From the NCBI RefSeq assembly GCF_016924755.1, contig NZ_JAFFJX010000021.1, positions 1-64,000 of the forward strand: DNA of 64,000 bases, read 5' to 3'. The number at the start of each line of letters is the position of its first letter. Within the stretch, counting starts at the first letter, position 1. The stretch comes from Longitalea arenae. Its GTDB lineage: Bacteria; Bacteroidota; Bacteroidia; Chitinophagales; Chitinophagaceae. Below the pieces are notes generated by a model, which searched no databases, had not been told where the DNA came from, and saw nothing but the letters and a program-made list of their open reading frames with translations. This document shows positions 45,622 through 54,270 of the stretch, piece after piece. Both the position numbers and the translations under genes were made by a program.

Positions 45622-45876
45622 TTATTTTATGTTTTCAAGACTATCCATTGCCGATTGAATAGCGATCAACCGGGCATGAACGCTCGCAAGTTGTTTTTTT
45701 GTGGCCCTTGCGTTATCGTAAACGCCTTTTTCCACATAGCCGCCAATCCTGTCATTTATTCTATTTGCGCTATCCTTTAAAATTTCCTGTTCGATCAAAA
45801 GTTTTGTCCTCATTTCATTTCTATTGTATCCGCAGGCAAACAGGAAGAGCAGGCTTAAAAAGGCCGAATACTTCAT
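45622..45876 (-). CDS. Small lipoprotein, coiled-coil
   Basis: The frame opens at 45957, but the ATG at 45876 gives a lipoprotein signal (MKYSAFLSLLFLFACGYN, Cys15 in FLFAC) and an 84-residue protein. The rest is charged, alpha-helical and heptad-like (KLLIEQEILKDSANRINDRI, KKQLASVHARLIAIQSAMDSL), so it should form a coiled coil on the membrane. No family is recognised. It lies between an SDR and an ArsR operon on the opposite strand; an operator-like site at 45966 is upstream of its start. Confidence 0.65.
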   Translation of the reverse strand: MKYSAFLSLLFLFACGYNRNEMRTKLLIEQEILKDSANRINDRIGGYVEKGVYDNARATKKQLASVHARLIAIQSAMDSLENIK

Positions 45877-45965
45877 ATAATTGTTATTTAATGTTGGAAA
45901 AAAATCAGCATCCACAGGGTTGCAAGATAGCACACGAATGTCAAACTTGAACAACACCCTATTTG

Positions 45966-45981
45966 GTAACCATTTGGTATT
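45966..45981. promoter_or_regulatory. Partial match to the Crp-family operator
   Basis: On the minus strand AATACCAAATGGTTAC matches 12 of 16 bp of the TTTACCAAATGGTAAA operator, including the full TACCAAATGGT core, and overlaps a second ATTTGGTA half-site. It is about 90 bp before the start of the small lipoprotein gene. Confidence 0.4.
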
Positions 45982-46058
45982 TTCAATTATAGGTCATCGA
46001 GAGCCGCACGGTCTAGCTATCAACAAAAGATGATAATGGGGGTTTACCAATAAAAATG

Positions 46059-46109
46059 TTGCGCAACCAAATAATTGCACTTATATTTGCAACCACATAG
46101 TTGCAAATA
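46059..46109 (+). promoter_or_regulatory. ArsR promoter and operator
   Basis: A promoter TTG (46059-46061), 20 nt, TATATTTG (46082-46089) fits the phylum's pattern. An inverted repeat TATTTGCAAC (46084-46093) / GTTGCAAATA (46100-46109), spacer CACATA, has perfect 10-bp arms and overlaps the -7 element. A shorter palindrome, GTTGCGCAAC (46058-46067), shares the half-site and sits over the -33. Binding of the ArsR protein here would block transcription. Confidence 0.7.
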
Positions 46110-46117
46110 AGCCGAAG

Positions 46118-46444
46118 ATGGAAACAAGAAGAGATATTTTTCAGGCGATTGCCGACCCTACCAGGCGGGCCATCATCGCCCTGATTGCATTGCAGGCAAT
46201 GACCCCCAATGAGCTTGCCGAGCATTTTAATACAAGCAGACAGGCCGTATCAAAACATATTAAAATATTGACAGAGTGCGAACTGGTAAAACAGGAACAG
46301 CAGGGCAGGGAGATCTATTACTCACTCCAGATTCAAAAAATGAAAGAGATTGATAAATGGTTGGATCAATTCAGAAGGATATGGGAAACCCAATTTAATC
46401 AACTTGATAAAGTATTAGCAACACTTAAAAAACAAAAAAAATGA
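46118..46444 (+). CDS. ArsR-family transcriptional repressor
   Basis: A 108-residue winged-helix repressor: [67 protein letters not shown]. It has no Cys or His cluster of metal-sensing ArsR proteins. The close form is that of ArsR partners of AHSA1 proteins. The stop of this gene overlaps the ATG of the AHSA1 gene by 4 bp (ATGA). It most likely represses its own operon through the inverted repeat at 46084-46109. Confidence 0.92.
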   Translation: METRRDIFQAIADPTRRAIIALIALQAMTPNELAEHFNTSRQAVSKHIKILTECELVKQEQQGREIYYSLQIQKMKEIDKWLDQFRRIWETQFNQLDKVLATLKKQKK

Positions 46445-46944
46445 CATCTAATTTGCTATTTGATTTTACCGTTGACAAAACAACGAAAAAAGTATTCATA
46501 ACCAGAGAATTTGATGCCGAACTTTCGCTGGTATGGGATGCTTTTACCAAACCAGAGCTTTTGGACCAGTGGGGGGCACCTAAACCCTGGATTGCCAAAA
46601 CAAAATATATGAACTTTGAAGTGGGGGGACGTAGGTTTTATGCGATGGTAAGTCCGGAAGGTCATGAGCGTTGGGCAATCCAGGAATACACTTCCATTAC
46701 GCCAAAGACGAATTTCAAAATGTTCAATGCTTTTGCAGACAAGGATGGAAACCCTGAATTGCCAGGTTCAGATTGGGATTTTAATTTTATCGAACAGGGG
46801 GAAAGAACAAAAGTGAGCATTATTATTTATAACGAATCGCTTGCCCGTATGGAAAAAATGATTGAAATGGGCTTCAAAGAAGGATATGCTATGTCAATGC
46901 AAAACCTCGAGGATCTGTTGAAAACTTTATCCCAACGGCATTAG
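46441..46944 (+). CDS. AHSA1/SRPBCC domain protein
   Basis: A 167-residue SRPBCC protein of the AHSA1 (activator of Hsp90 ATPase homologue 1) type: [64 protein letters not shown]. This fold binds hydrophobic ligands in a deep cavity. The gene is translationally coupled to the ArsR gene (4-bp ATGA overlap), a common pair in bacteria. A ligand for this fold that also acts on ArsR is a plausible model, but it is not shown. Confidence 0.9.
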   Translation: MTSNLLFDFTVDKTTKKVFITREFDAELSLVWDAFTKPELLDQWGAPKPWIAKTKYMNFEVGGRRFYAMVSPEGHERWAIQEYTSITPKTNFKMFNAFADKDGNPELPGSDWDFNFIEQGERTKVSIIIYNESLARMEKMIEMGFKEGYAMSMQNLEDLLKTLSQRH

Positions 46945-47151
46945 CAAACAAACAATAAAAACGGGCAAAAGTAACTGACGAAAACAACGAACGCCTGACC
47001 CCAGTTACAATTTCCCGAAGCCCATTAGCGGCAATTCCTGTTTCCGGGAAATCGATTAGGAAGTATTCGATTTCAAAAACATCATTGTCCGGATAAATTC
47101 CGGTTATAAATTCTGTACTCCCTTACTCGATAAGGGGGCACAATAGATTCG

Positions 47152-47310
47152 CCTGTTTTACTGATCTCGGGCGACAATGATGGCCTGGATAAACTGGAGT
47201 TGATATAAACATATCAATTATTGGGAGGTGCTGTATGTGCTGATTTTGGAGCAATGCCATTAAAATCTAAATCAATCAAAAACAGTATGCTTATGTGCCT
47301 TCATCTTCCA
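47152..47310 (+). pseudogene. Alpha/beta hydrolase C-terminal remnant
   Basis: Translation from 47152 reads PVLLISGDNDGLDKLELI-stop-TYQLLGGAVCADFGAMP, then is broken by frame changes. PVLLISGDNDG carries the acid-residue loop of alpha/beta hydrolases, and TYQLLGG...DFGAMP is the segment just before the catalytic His in this class of hydrolases. An in-frame stop at 47206 and the loss of everything upstream show a relic. The rest of 46945-47670 holds no gene that I recognise; a 77-residue frame at 47295 is probably chance. A TAGTTTTG element at 47632-47639 may start the GH43 transcript. Confidence 0.5.
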
Positions 47311-47670
47311 GACTCCCGGAAGAATTTGAAGCTCTAAATTCCTTAAATACCGATTTAAAAAGGCTCAATGTATTCAGCAGTTGCAACATTTCTTGCCATA
47401 ATCTGCAAGATTTGAGAACCATACTTCAAAGAACATCGGGTAGTTTTACAGCATCCATTAAAAGAAAGATTGCTGTTATGAAAGTACGTTTACTGCCGTT
47501 ACCCTTCCTGGGGTTTATCCCTAGGTAATATCATCTTGTTCAACATGTTATAATGCATCCAAACATTTGGAATAGAACATTTCACACCCCGATCTGTAAC
47601 AATTGTGCCCCTGTTTCAATAAGCAGAAAGCTAGTTTTGTGGCAATCGTCAACATAATAAAGAAATTGGA

Positions 47671-49182
47671 ATGAATAAGATCATATTAGCTGTTTGGCTG
47701 ATCCTGGTAACACTTAATACAAGTGCTCAATATCTAACCAGGGCCAGTGAAAACGTACCTGGTTATTTTATAAATCCCATTTTTGCAGGGGACTATCCCG
47801 ATCCCAGTATATTGCGCGATGGCAATGATTATTATATGGTGCACTCGTCTTTCGAGTATTATCCCGGCTTGCTGATCTGGCATTCAAAAGACCTGATCAA
47901 CTGGGAACCGGTAACAAATGCCTTATACAAAAATGTTGGTTCTGTATGGGCGCCGGACCTCGTGAAATATAAAAATAAATACTATATCTATTTCCCCGCC
48001 AATAATACAAACTATGTTGTAACAGCCGATTCCATAAACGGCAAATGGAGCGATCCGGTCGATCTCAAAATTGGCAACATAGACCCAGGTCATGTAACAG
48101 ATGAAAAGGGAAAGCGGTATCTGTTTTTCAGCAATGGGGGATATGTTCCTTTGGCTGAAGACGGGCTTTCTGTTACTGGCGAATATAAGCCTTCATACAG
48201 CGGTTGGCCGATACCGCGCGATTGGACGATCGAGTGTTTTTGTATGGAAGGCCCCAAACTGGTAAAGCGCGGCGAATATTATTACCTCACCGTTGCACAG
48301 GGCGGAACGGCCGGTCCGGTTACAGGCCACATGGTAATTTCGGCCCGCTCCAAATCGCTGGCCGGTCCATGGGAGAATTCTCCTTATAATCCCATCATCC
48401 GAACCACCAATAATAAGGAGCAGTGGTGTTCAAAAGGGCATGGTACTCTTTTCGAAGATGCGAAGGGAAAATGGTGGATGGTTTTTCATGCCTATGAAAA
48501 AGGTTTTTATAATATGGGACGTCAGACTTTATTGCAAGCTATTGAATGGACAAAAGACGGCTGGTATAAAGTAGCATCGGGCACAACAGACAGCAAGCCA
48601 ATCGCAAGACCGCGTTTAAAGGCATCTGCACCTTGGTTTACATTGAATGATGATTTCGAAGGCAGTAAACTAAAGCCTCACTGGAAATTCTTTGGGGAAT
48701 ACGATACAACAAGATTTCAACTGGTTGATAATAGTATTGTGATAAAAGCAAAAGGGAATGGGGTGGGCAATTCCTCACCCTTGCTTTGTATCCCATCGCA
48801 CCACTCTTATACTGCTGAAGTAGAGCTGTTGATCGAAGGAAAAGCAACCGGCGGATTGGTGCTTTTCTACAATAATAATGCCTTTTCGGGTATACTGGCC
48901 GATAAGGAGAATATTTTGGCAAATATTCATAGCTGGCAGTTCGTCACTGAAAAAGATGTAATAAACAATCACGTATATCTTCGCCTGAAAAATATCAACA
49001 ACACAGTAGATATGTATTACAGTAATGATGGGCTTACATGGAAAAAGGTTGAGAACTCATTGGAGGTTTCGGGCATGCATCATAATGTGCTCAACGGATT
49101 TTTAAGTTTGCGAATAGGGTTGTGCGCTATAGGCGATGGCAAAGTAACGTTTAAGCATTTCAAATACAGTTCATTAAAATAA
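47671..49182 (+). CDS. GH43-family glycoside hydrolase
   Basis: A 503-residue secreted enzyme with signal peptide MNKIILAVWLILVTLNTSAQ. The five-bladed propeller of GH43 carries the three acidic residues: Asp44 in GDYPDPSI (base), Asp96 in APDL, Glu193 in CMEGPKL (acid). Residues about 330-500 form the C-terminal beta-sandwich of xylosidase-type members (LNDDFEGSKLKPHWKFFGE). Activity is arabinofuranosidase, xylosidase or exo-galactosidase; subfamily choice needs a phylogeny. It stands upstream of a GH2 gene in the same direction with a 176-bp gap. It is the first intact gene of the broken glycan locus. Confidence 0.92.
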   Translation: MNKIILAVWLILVTLNTSAQYLTRASENVPGYFINPIFAGDYPDPSILRDGNDYYMVHSSFEYYPGLLIWHSKDLINWEPVTNALYKNVGSVWAPDLVKYKNKYYIYFPANNTNYVVTADSINGKWSDPVDLKIGNIDPGHVTDEKGKRYLFFSNGGYVPLAEDGLSVTGEYKPSYSGWPIPRDWTIECFCMEGPKLVKRGEYYYLTVAQGGTAGPVTGHMVISARSKSLAGPWENSPYNPIIRTTNNKEQWCSKGHGTLFEDAKGKWWMVFHAYEKGFYNMGRQTLLQAIEWTKDGWYKVASGTTDSKPIARPRLKASAPWFTLNDDFEGSKLKPHWKFFGEYDTTRFQLVDNSIVIKAKGNGVGNSSPLLCIPSHHSYTAEVELLIEGKATGGLVLFYNNNAFSGILADKENILANIHSWQFVTEKDVINNHVYLRLKNINNTVDMYYSNDGLTWKKVENSLEVSGMHHNVLNGFLSLRIGLCAIGDGKVTFKHFKYSSLK

Positions 49183-49358
49183 ACGGGGCCATCGGCACAT
49201 GGCAAAAGCAAGAGACAAAATTATGATGAAGCTACAGGTCAATAATTTGCTGATTCGACAGGAATACTATTTCTTTTAACTACGGACGTAAATGAATCTT
49301 TCACCGATACCTGGGAAAGCTTCGTAGGAAGCATTCCCAATTTCCAGCACCAGCGTAT

Positions 49359-52259
49359 ATGAAATATTATAAAAATCTTTTTTTGTTAACTCTTTTTTCG
49401 CTTTCAGTTATATTTTCCTTTTCACAAAAAAAAGCAGAGAAAAGAGAACGGTTGAAAATGGACCACGGCTGGCGTTTTGCCTTTGGTCATCCGTATGATG
49501 TTAAGAAGGACTTTGGTACCGGTACTGCTTATTTTTCTTATTTAGCAAAGGCTGGTAATGGCGATGGAGCAGCCGCAGCCGCTTTTGATGACCGCGCCTG
49601 GCGTAAGCTGGATCTGCCACATGATTGGGCGGTTGAACAGCCATTTAGCCCGAATGCCAGTTTTAGTCATGGGTTCAAAGCCATCGGCCGGGCGTTCCCT
49701 GAGCGAAGTGTAGGCTGGTATCGGAAAATATTTACGGTTCCTGCTGCCGATCTGGGTAAGCGGATCTCAATTGTTTTTGATGGCGTTTTCCGCAATTCCA
49801 TCGTGTGGGTAAATGGACATTACCTTGGTACAGAGCAAAGCGGGTACAACAGCTTCCAATATGATATTACCGATGTGCTGAACTATGGCGGCGAAAATGT
49901 GATCGCCGTACGTGTGGATGCAACCATGGAAGAAGGCTGGTTTTATGAAGGAGCAGGAATTTATCGCCATGTATGGCTTACCAAAACGGCGCCTGTGCAT
50001 GTAGCCGCGAATGGTACATTCGTTACCGCACAGGTACAGGGAAAGACCGCCGTGGTGAGCGTAAAAACAGATGTGATGAATGAAGCGAAAGAAAGCAAGA
50101 CCATTGACGTGATACAAACCATTCTCGATGCTGATGGAAAAATTATAATCACTAAAATAAACACCGCAGTTTCGCTGGCGCCCTTTCAAACCAGGGAAGT
50201 GGCCACCGATCTCTCTGTAAACGAAGCAAAGCTGTGGGACATTGATGCTCCTTATTTGTACAAGCTTGTTACAAGTATTAGAGAAAAAGCAGATACCACC
50301 GATCAGTATGAAACCACCTTCGGCATTCGCACGATCCGCTTTGATGCTTCAGCAGGTTTTTTCCTCAATGGAAAGCCCCTGAAGCTGAAGGGCACCAATA
50401 ATCACCAGGACCATGCCGGCGTTGGCACCGCGATACCCGACGAATTGCAGTACTGGCGTATTAAAACCCTGAAAGACATAGGAGCTAACGCTTACCGATG
50501 CGCGCATCATCCGCCCACGCCCGAATTGTTAGACGCCTGTGACCGGTTAGGTATGTTGGTGCTTGATGAGAACCGGTTGACGCGTACGACAGCCGATGGG
50601 TTGAATGAACTGAAGCGAATGATCACTCGCGACCGCAACCATCCTTCTGTGATCGGCTGGTCGGTCGGAAATGAAGAATGGGCCATTGAAAACAATATTA
50701 CCGGTGAACGCATTGCTGCAACCCTGCAGGCTTTTGCCAATAGTCTCGATTCCACACGCCCCGCAACAGCGGGCATCAGCGGAGGTTTCCGCAGCGGTAT
50801 TTCGGATGTATTGCAGGTAATGGGCTATAATTACCTGGGTAATGGTGATATTGATGCGCACCAGAAACGTTTTCCAAACCAACCTGGTATGGGAACTGAA
50901 GAAGGGTCGACCTTTGCTACAAGAGGTATTTATGTAACCGACGACAACAAACATTACCAGGCCGCGTATGATCGAAAACCACGGCCAACTTTTTATAGTA
51001 TTGAAGAAGGATGGCGGTTCTATGCAGAAAGACCTTACCTCGCAGGCATGTTTATTTGGACCGGTTTTGATTACCGGGGTGAGCCCACTCCGTACGGATG
51101 GCCTTCTGTTACATCTTATTTTGGCATGATGGATATTTGCGGTTTTCCGAAAGATAATGCATACTATTTGAAGTCGTGGTGGGGAAAGGAACCCGTTTTG
51201 CACCTGCTGCCACACTGGAACCTGGCTAAAGACGGGACAGGCTGGAACGGGCAGGAGGGGAAAATGATCGATGTCTGGGCTTACAGCAATTGCGACGAAG
51301 TAGAACTTTTTCTGAATAAAAAGAGCCTTGGAAGAAAAAAAATGAACATTAATGGGCATCTCGAATGGAAAGTGGCCTATGCGCCCGGGAAACTGGAAGC
51401 AGTTGGATACAAAGCCGGAAAAAAGCTCCTGACCTATGTGGTTCAAACGACAAAAGAACCAGCTTCTATCCGGTTAACATCCCACAAGAAATCGCTTACT
51501 TCAGGTTGTGATGACATAGCCATTGTAACGGTGGAAGCGCTTGATAAAAACAATCTTGCCGTACCAACGGCCGCCAACGAAATCACTTTTGCCATTCAGG
51601 GCCCGGGTAAAATAATTGGTGTAGGTAATGGTGATCCAACTTCGCTTGAAAAAGACAGATTCATTGAAACTATTGAAACCATTAAGATCGAAAACCTGAA
51701 AGAGAAAGCAATAGATAGTTTCGATGTTATAAATGAAACAGGTATGACCATAGACGATACAAACTGGAAAGAGGCATTCAAGGACAGGGATTATAAAAAG
51801 CTGGCGAAAGCTTATGTATATCGTGGCAGCTTTATGCTGACTGAGAATTTTTCCGCATCTACAATTACTTTGTTTTATAAAAATATTGGCCGCGAGCAGT
51901 CGATATATATAAATGGAAAAGAGATTGCACGCAATCAAAAAGAAAATGAAACCAGGGATGGTTACCCGTTGGATAAAAAGATGCTGCAAGCCGGAAAAAA
52001 TAGTATTGCCATAGTAGCTACGCCTATTCCCAGGCAACATGACTGGGAAAATGTGAACACCGATCCGGGATTGATCCAACTGGTTACACCGGCTGAACCC
52101 TGGAAGCGGAAACTCTTCAATGGTCTGGCGCAGGTAATTGTGCAAAGGACGAAAGAATCCGGCGACATAGTGTTAACGGCTACATCATCCGGGCTACAAT
52201 CAGCAACGTTCACCTGGCATATACCCGAAGGCGAGGCCGCTCATGCAATAGATCGGTGA
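49359..52259 (+). CDS. GH2-family glycoside hydrolase (beta-galactosidase-like)
   Basis: A 966-residue enzyme with signal peptide ending near SFSQKK. GH2 N-domain: MDHGWRFAFGHP to LDLPHDWAVEQPF and GWYRKIF. The Ig-like domain follows, then the catalytic barrel (about 330-620): NNHQDHAG, AYRCAHHPPTPELLDACDRLG, acid/base Glu in SVGNEEW (about residue 438) and the probable nucleophile Glu in GTEEGSTFATRGIY (about residue 513). FIWTGFDYRGEPTPYGWP is a family hallmark. C-terminal domains (about 640-960) include a DUF4982-like part and a last module with FYKNIGREQSIYINGKEIA. Beta-galactosidase is the likely activity. It ends 2 bp before the remains of the sensor gene. Confidence 0.92.
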   Translation: MKYYKNLFLLTLFSLSVIFSFSQKKAEKRERLKMDHGWRFAFGHPYDVKKDFGTGTAYFSYLAKAGNGDGAAAAAFDDRAWRKLDLPHDWAVEQPFSPNASFSHGFKAIGRAFPERSVGWYRKIFTVPAADLGKRISIVFDGVFRNSIVWVNGHYLGTEQSGYNSFQYDITDVLNYGGENVIAVRVDATMEEGWFYEGAGIYRHVWLTKTAPVHVAANGTFVTAQVQGKTAVVSVKTDVMNEAKESKTIDVIQTILDADGKIIITKINTAVSLAPFQTREVATDLSVNEAKLWDIDAPYLYKLVTSIREKADTTDQYETTFGIRTIRFDASAGFFLNGKPLKLKGTNNHQDHAGVGTAIPDELQYWRIKTLKDIGANAYRCAHHPPTPELLDACDRLGMLVLDENRLTRTTADGLNELKRMITRDRNHPSVIGWSVGNEEWAIENNITGERIAATLQAFANSLDSTRPATAGISGGFRSGISDVLQVMGYNYLGNGDIDAHQKRFPNQPGMGTEEGSTFATRGIYVTDDNKHYQAAYDRKPRPTFYSIEEGWRFYAERPYLAGMFIWTGFDYRGEPTPYGWPSVTSYFGMMDICGFPKDNAYYLKSWWGKEPVLHLLPHWNLAKDGTGWNGQEGKMIDVWAYSNCDEVELFLNKKSLGRKKMNINGHLEWKVAYAPGKLEAVGYKAGKKLLTYVVQTTKEPASIRLTSHKKSLTSGCDDIAIVTVEALDKNNLAVPTAANEITFAIQGPGKIIGVGNGDPTSLEKDRFIETIETIKIENLKEKAIDSFDVINETGMTIDDTNWKEAFKDRDYKKLAKAYVYRGSFMLTENFSASTITLFYKNIGREQSIYINGKEIARNQKENETRDGYPLDKKMLQAGKNSIAIVATPIPRQHDWENVNTDPGLIQLVTPAEPWKRKLFNGLAQVIVQRTKESGDIVLTATSSGLQSATFTWHIPEGEAAHAIDR

Positions 52260-52261
52260 GG

Positions 52262-52534
52262 CCTGGTTGATACAGCGGATATAATTATCACTAATATTAG
52301 TGCTGTCCTGGAGCTGTAACGGTACACCACCATATGATTACCGTCGAACGGTTTAAGCCGTCCCGCGTGCCAAACCAGATAAATCCACGATCGTCCGGGA
52401 AAATGTATTCAATGGTGCTGTTCGAAAGCCCCTGGTTGGCCAATTTTGAAATGAAAGTTAGTGGGCTGCGATAAACAGACAGCCGGGTAAATGACCAACA
52501 CCAACACCAACAACAAGACAAAAAGACAACGCAT
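52262..52534 (-). pseudogene. reg_prop sensor (HTCS-like) N-terminal fragment
   Basis: On the minus strand an ATG at 52534 starts a perfect signal peptide (MRCLFVLLLVLVLVIYPAVC, then LSQPTNFSF). After a frame change comes FISKLANQGLSNSTIEYIFPDDRGFIWFGTRDGLNR, the first propeller motif of reg_prop/HTCS sensors (the whole motif matches GLSNSTI..D..GFIWFGTRDGLNR). After a second change comes FDGNHMVVYRYSS, after a third STNISDNYIRCINQA. At least three frameshifts and a deletion ending 3 bp from the GH2 stop codon have removed the rest. No kinase or HTH part remains nearby. Confidence 0.85.
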
Positions 52535-52542
52535 CGTGCAAT

Positions 52543-52640
52543 AAATGTGATAAATCGAAAATGTGATAATGGAATACAGATCCTACGGCGTGAGCTTCGC
52601 TTTAATGGGAACTGCGCGACCTTGAAGAATTATCACATTA
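52543..52640. repeat. AATGTGATAA direct and inverted repeats
   Basis: AATGTGATAA occurs at 52543-52552 and again at 52560-52569. An 11-bp perfect inverted copy pairs AATGTGATAAT (52560-52570) with ATTATCACATT (52629-52639), 58 nt apart. It lies between the sensor fragment and the GH53 relic, and may mark the junction at which the locus was broken. Confidence 0.6.
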
Positions 52641-52759
52641 TCAAATTAACTCATAACTGCTAAAATAGCGGAAAAGCTGTAGGAGCGGTCAGCTAACGAG
52701 CAGATTTGAACACCAGAACCAAAAGAATAAACGAGGCGACAAGCCATTGGCGCCCAACC

Positions 52760-53184
52760 AGTGTAGTTTTAGCCGACCTGATTCAGGGCGGTGGCGCCGC
52801 CAACCACCATCATGCTGCATGTGGCGTTGGGCGGAAAAAACGACGAATGCCTGTTATTCTATGACAACATGTTGCAACGGCAAGTGCCTTTCGATGTAAT
52901 AGGACTTTCTTACTATCCCAAATGGCATTGTACGCTCGAAGACTTCGGTACAATTTGAATGATCTGGCACGCCGATACAGTAATGATGTGATCATTGTTG
53001 AATATTCTCCCCTGAAAAAAGAAGACTGGCTTCCGATGTATTTGGCGGTCATGGAAAAGGTTCGGCTAGCTGGGAGCCATTGAATACCTGGGAAGCCGTG
53101 TTCGACAGACAGGGCAAATCGAACGGGTTATTGAACGTGTATGATGAGCTCAACAGGCTTTTTATTCAAAACAGTATTAAATAA
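52760..53184 (+). pseudogene. GH53 endo-beta-1,4-galactanase, C-terminal remnant
   Basis: Pieces of one GH53 protein are read in several frames: SVVLADLIQG; then TIMLHVALGGKNDECLLFYDNML followed by PFDVIGLSYYPKWHCTLEDF; then NLNDLARRYSNDVIIVEYSPLKKEDW, which holds the GH53 nucleophile Glu region (VIVVEY-type); then VFGGHGKGSASWEPLNTWEAVFDRQGKSNGLLNVYDELN, ending at a stop codon at 53182. At least three frame changes and the loss of the first half (with the acid/base residue) make it non-functional. GH53 cuts pectic galactan (type I arabinogalactan). The alpha/beta hydrolase gene starts 5 bp after this stop codon. Confidence 0.85.
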
Positions 53185-53189
53185 AACGC

Positions 53190-54191
53190 ATGAGTAACTT
53201 AAGAAACTATCAAATAATAAAAGCTTACTTGCAACTGTCTGCATTGCTGTTGCTGGGGCCGGCAATGATGGTAAATGCCCAACTGGCAAAAATTCCCACT
53301 GGCTGGTCAGATGGGTATGCATATGCAAACGGTATCCGTATTCACTATTATCATGCCGCGCCTGCACAGGGCAAACCCGTGATGGTAATGGTGCATGGCG
53401 TTACCGATAATGGCCTTTGCTGGACCACGCTGGCCCTGAAGCTGCAAAACGCGTATGATATTTATATGCTCGATGCCAGGGGCCATGGTTTAACAGATCC
53501 ATTTACGTGTGCTGACAATGGTGAAACGTTGGTGAAAGACGTCGTCGCATTTGTACAGGCCATGAAATGGGAAAAGCCCATCCTGATTGGCCATTCGATG
53601 GGCGCCGCTACGGTGATGCGGGTAGGTGCTGAGTATCCGGAGCTGGCGAAAGCCATCATTATGTTAGACCCTATGCTTGGGCGATTTTCCGGCGGGAGGC
53701 CAGGGGGAAGCTCTGCGCGCGATAGCGCCCGTAACCGGCCACCGGCTCCGGCGCAACCAGCCCAACCTACAGCGCCCGACCGGCTTTCCGTCAACATGTT
53801 TGGAAGCGCGGAATCGCTGGTAGCGCAGAACAATTATAAATTCGAAGACCTGGTAGCCACCGGCCGCCGGCAGTTTCCGAAATGGGACAGTGTAGATGTG
53901 TACTATTGGGCGCTCTCGAAAAAACAATATCACGGTGCCTATACAAACGAAGCCTGGCAGGCGATGAGCGGCACCATGAATACCGGAGATGCGCTGGCAA
54001 AAATACAGGCGCCGGCCATTATACTGAAGGCCGATGCATCACCCGAAGTGCGTAAAGCCAATGAAGAAGTCGTGCGTGTGATGCAGAAAGGAAAGCTGGT
54101 GCACATCGATGGGGCAGGCCATAATCTGCATCATGATCAACTGACCCGAACCGTGGAAGTGCTGAAAGAATTTTTGTCGGCAGATCATTAA
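53190..54191 (+). CDS. Secreted alpha/beta hydrolase with low-complexity insert
   Basis: A 333-residue protein. Signal peptide ends near VNAQLAK. Core: VMVHGVTDNGLCWTTLALKL (oxyanion), MLDARGHGLTDPF, nucleophile elbow LIGHSMGAATV (Ser136), Asp in ILKADASPEVR, His in IDGAGHNLHHDQ. An insert of about 35 residues after LDPMLGRF is Gly/Arg/Pro/Ala-rich (RPPAPAQPAQPTAP) where a lid normally sits; it is unusual. The frame is intact though the genes around it are broken, which suggests it is still expressed. It may be a carboxyl esterase that trims the acetyl or feruloyl groups of plant glycans; this is inference. Confidence 0.85.
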   Translation: MSNLRNYQIIKAYLQLSALLLLGPAMMVNAQLAKIPTGWSDGYAYANGIRIHYYHAAPAQGKPVMVMVHGVTDNGLCWTTLALKLQNAYDIYMLDARGHGLTDPFTCADNGETLVKDVVAFVQAMKWEKPILIGHSMGAATVMRVGAEYPELAKAIIMLDPMLGRFSGGRPGGSSARDSARNRPPAPAQPAQPTAPDRLSVNMFGSAESLVAQNNYKFEDLVATGRRQFPKWDSVDVYYWALSKKQYHGAYTNEAWQAMSGTMNTGDALAKIQAPAIILKADASPEVRKANEEVVRVMQKGKLVHIDGAGHNLHHDQLTRTVEVLKEFLSADH

Positions 54192-54270
54192 AATTATCAA
54201 AAGAACTAAAAAAATGAAAAATTGACAGGGCAGAGCACTCATTGTATCATACCATTAAACTATCAACATT

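Noticed and set aside
47295-47528. 77-residue frame before GH43
   Set aside because: Its first residues may continue the alpha/beta hydrolase relic in another frame; the rest matches no family and no start signal is evident.
50547-51446. 299-residue minus-strand frame inside the GH2 gene
   Set aside because: It is opposite the GH2 catalytic barrel and has no recognisable domain; a shadow of GC-rich codons.
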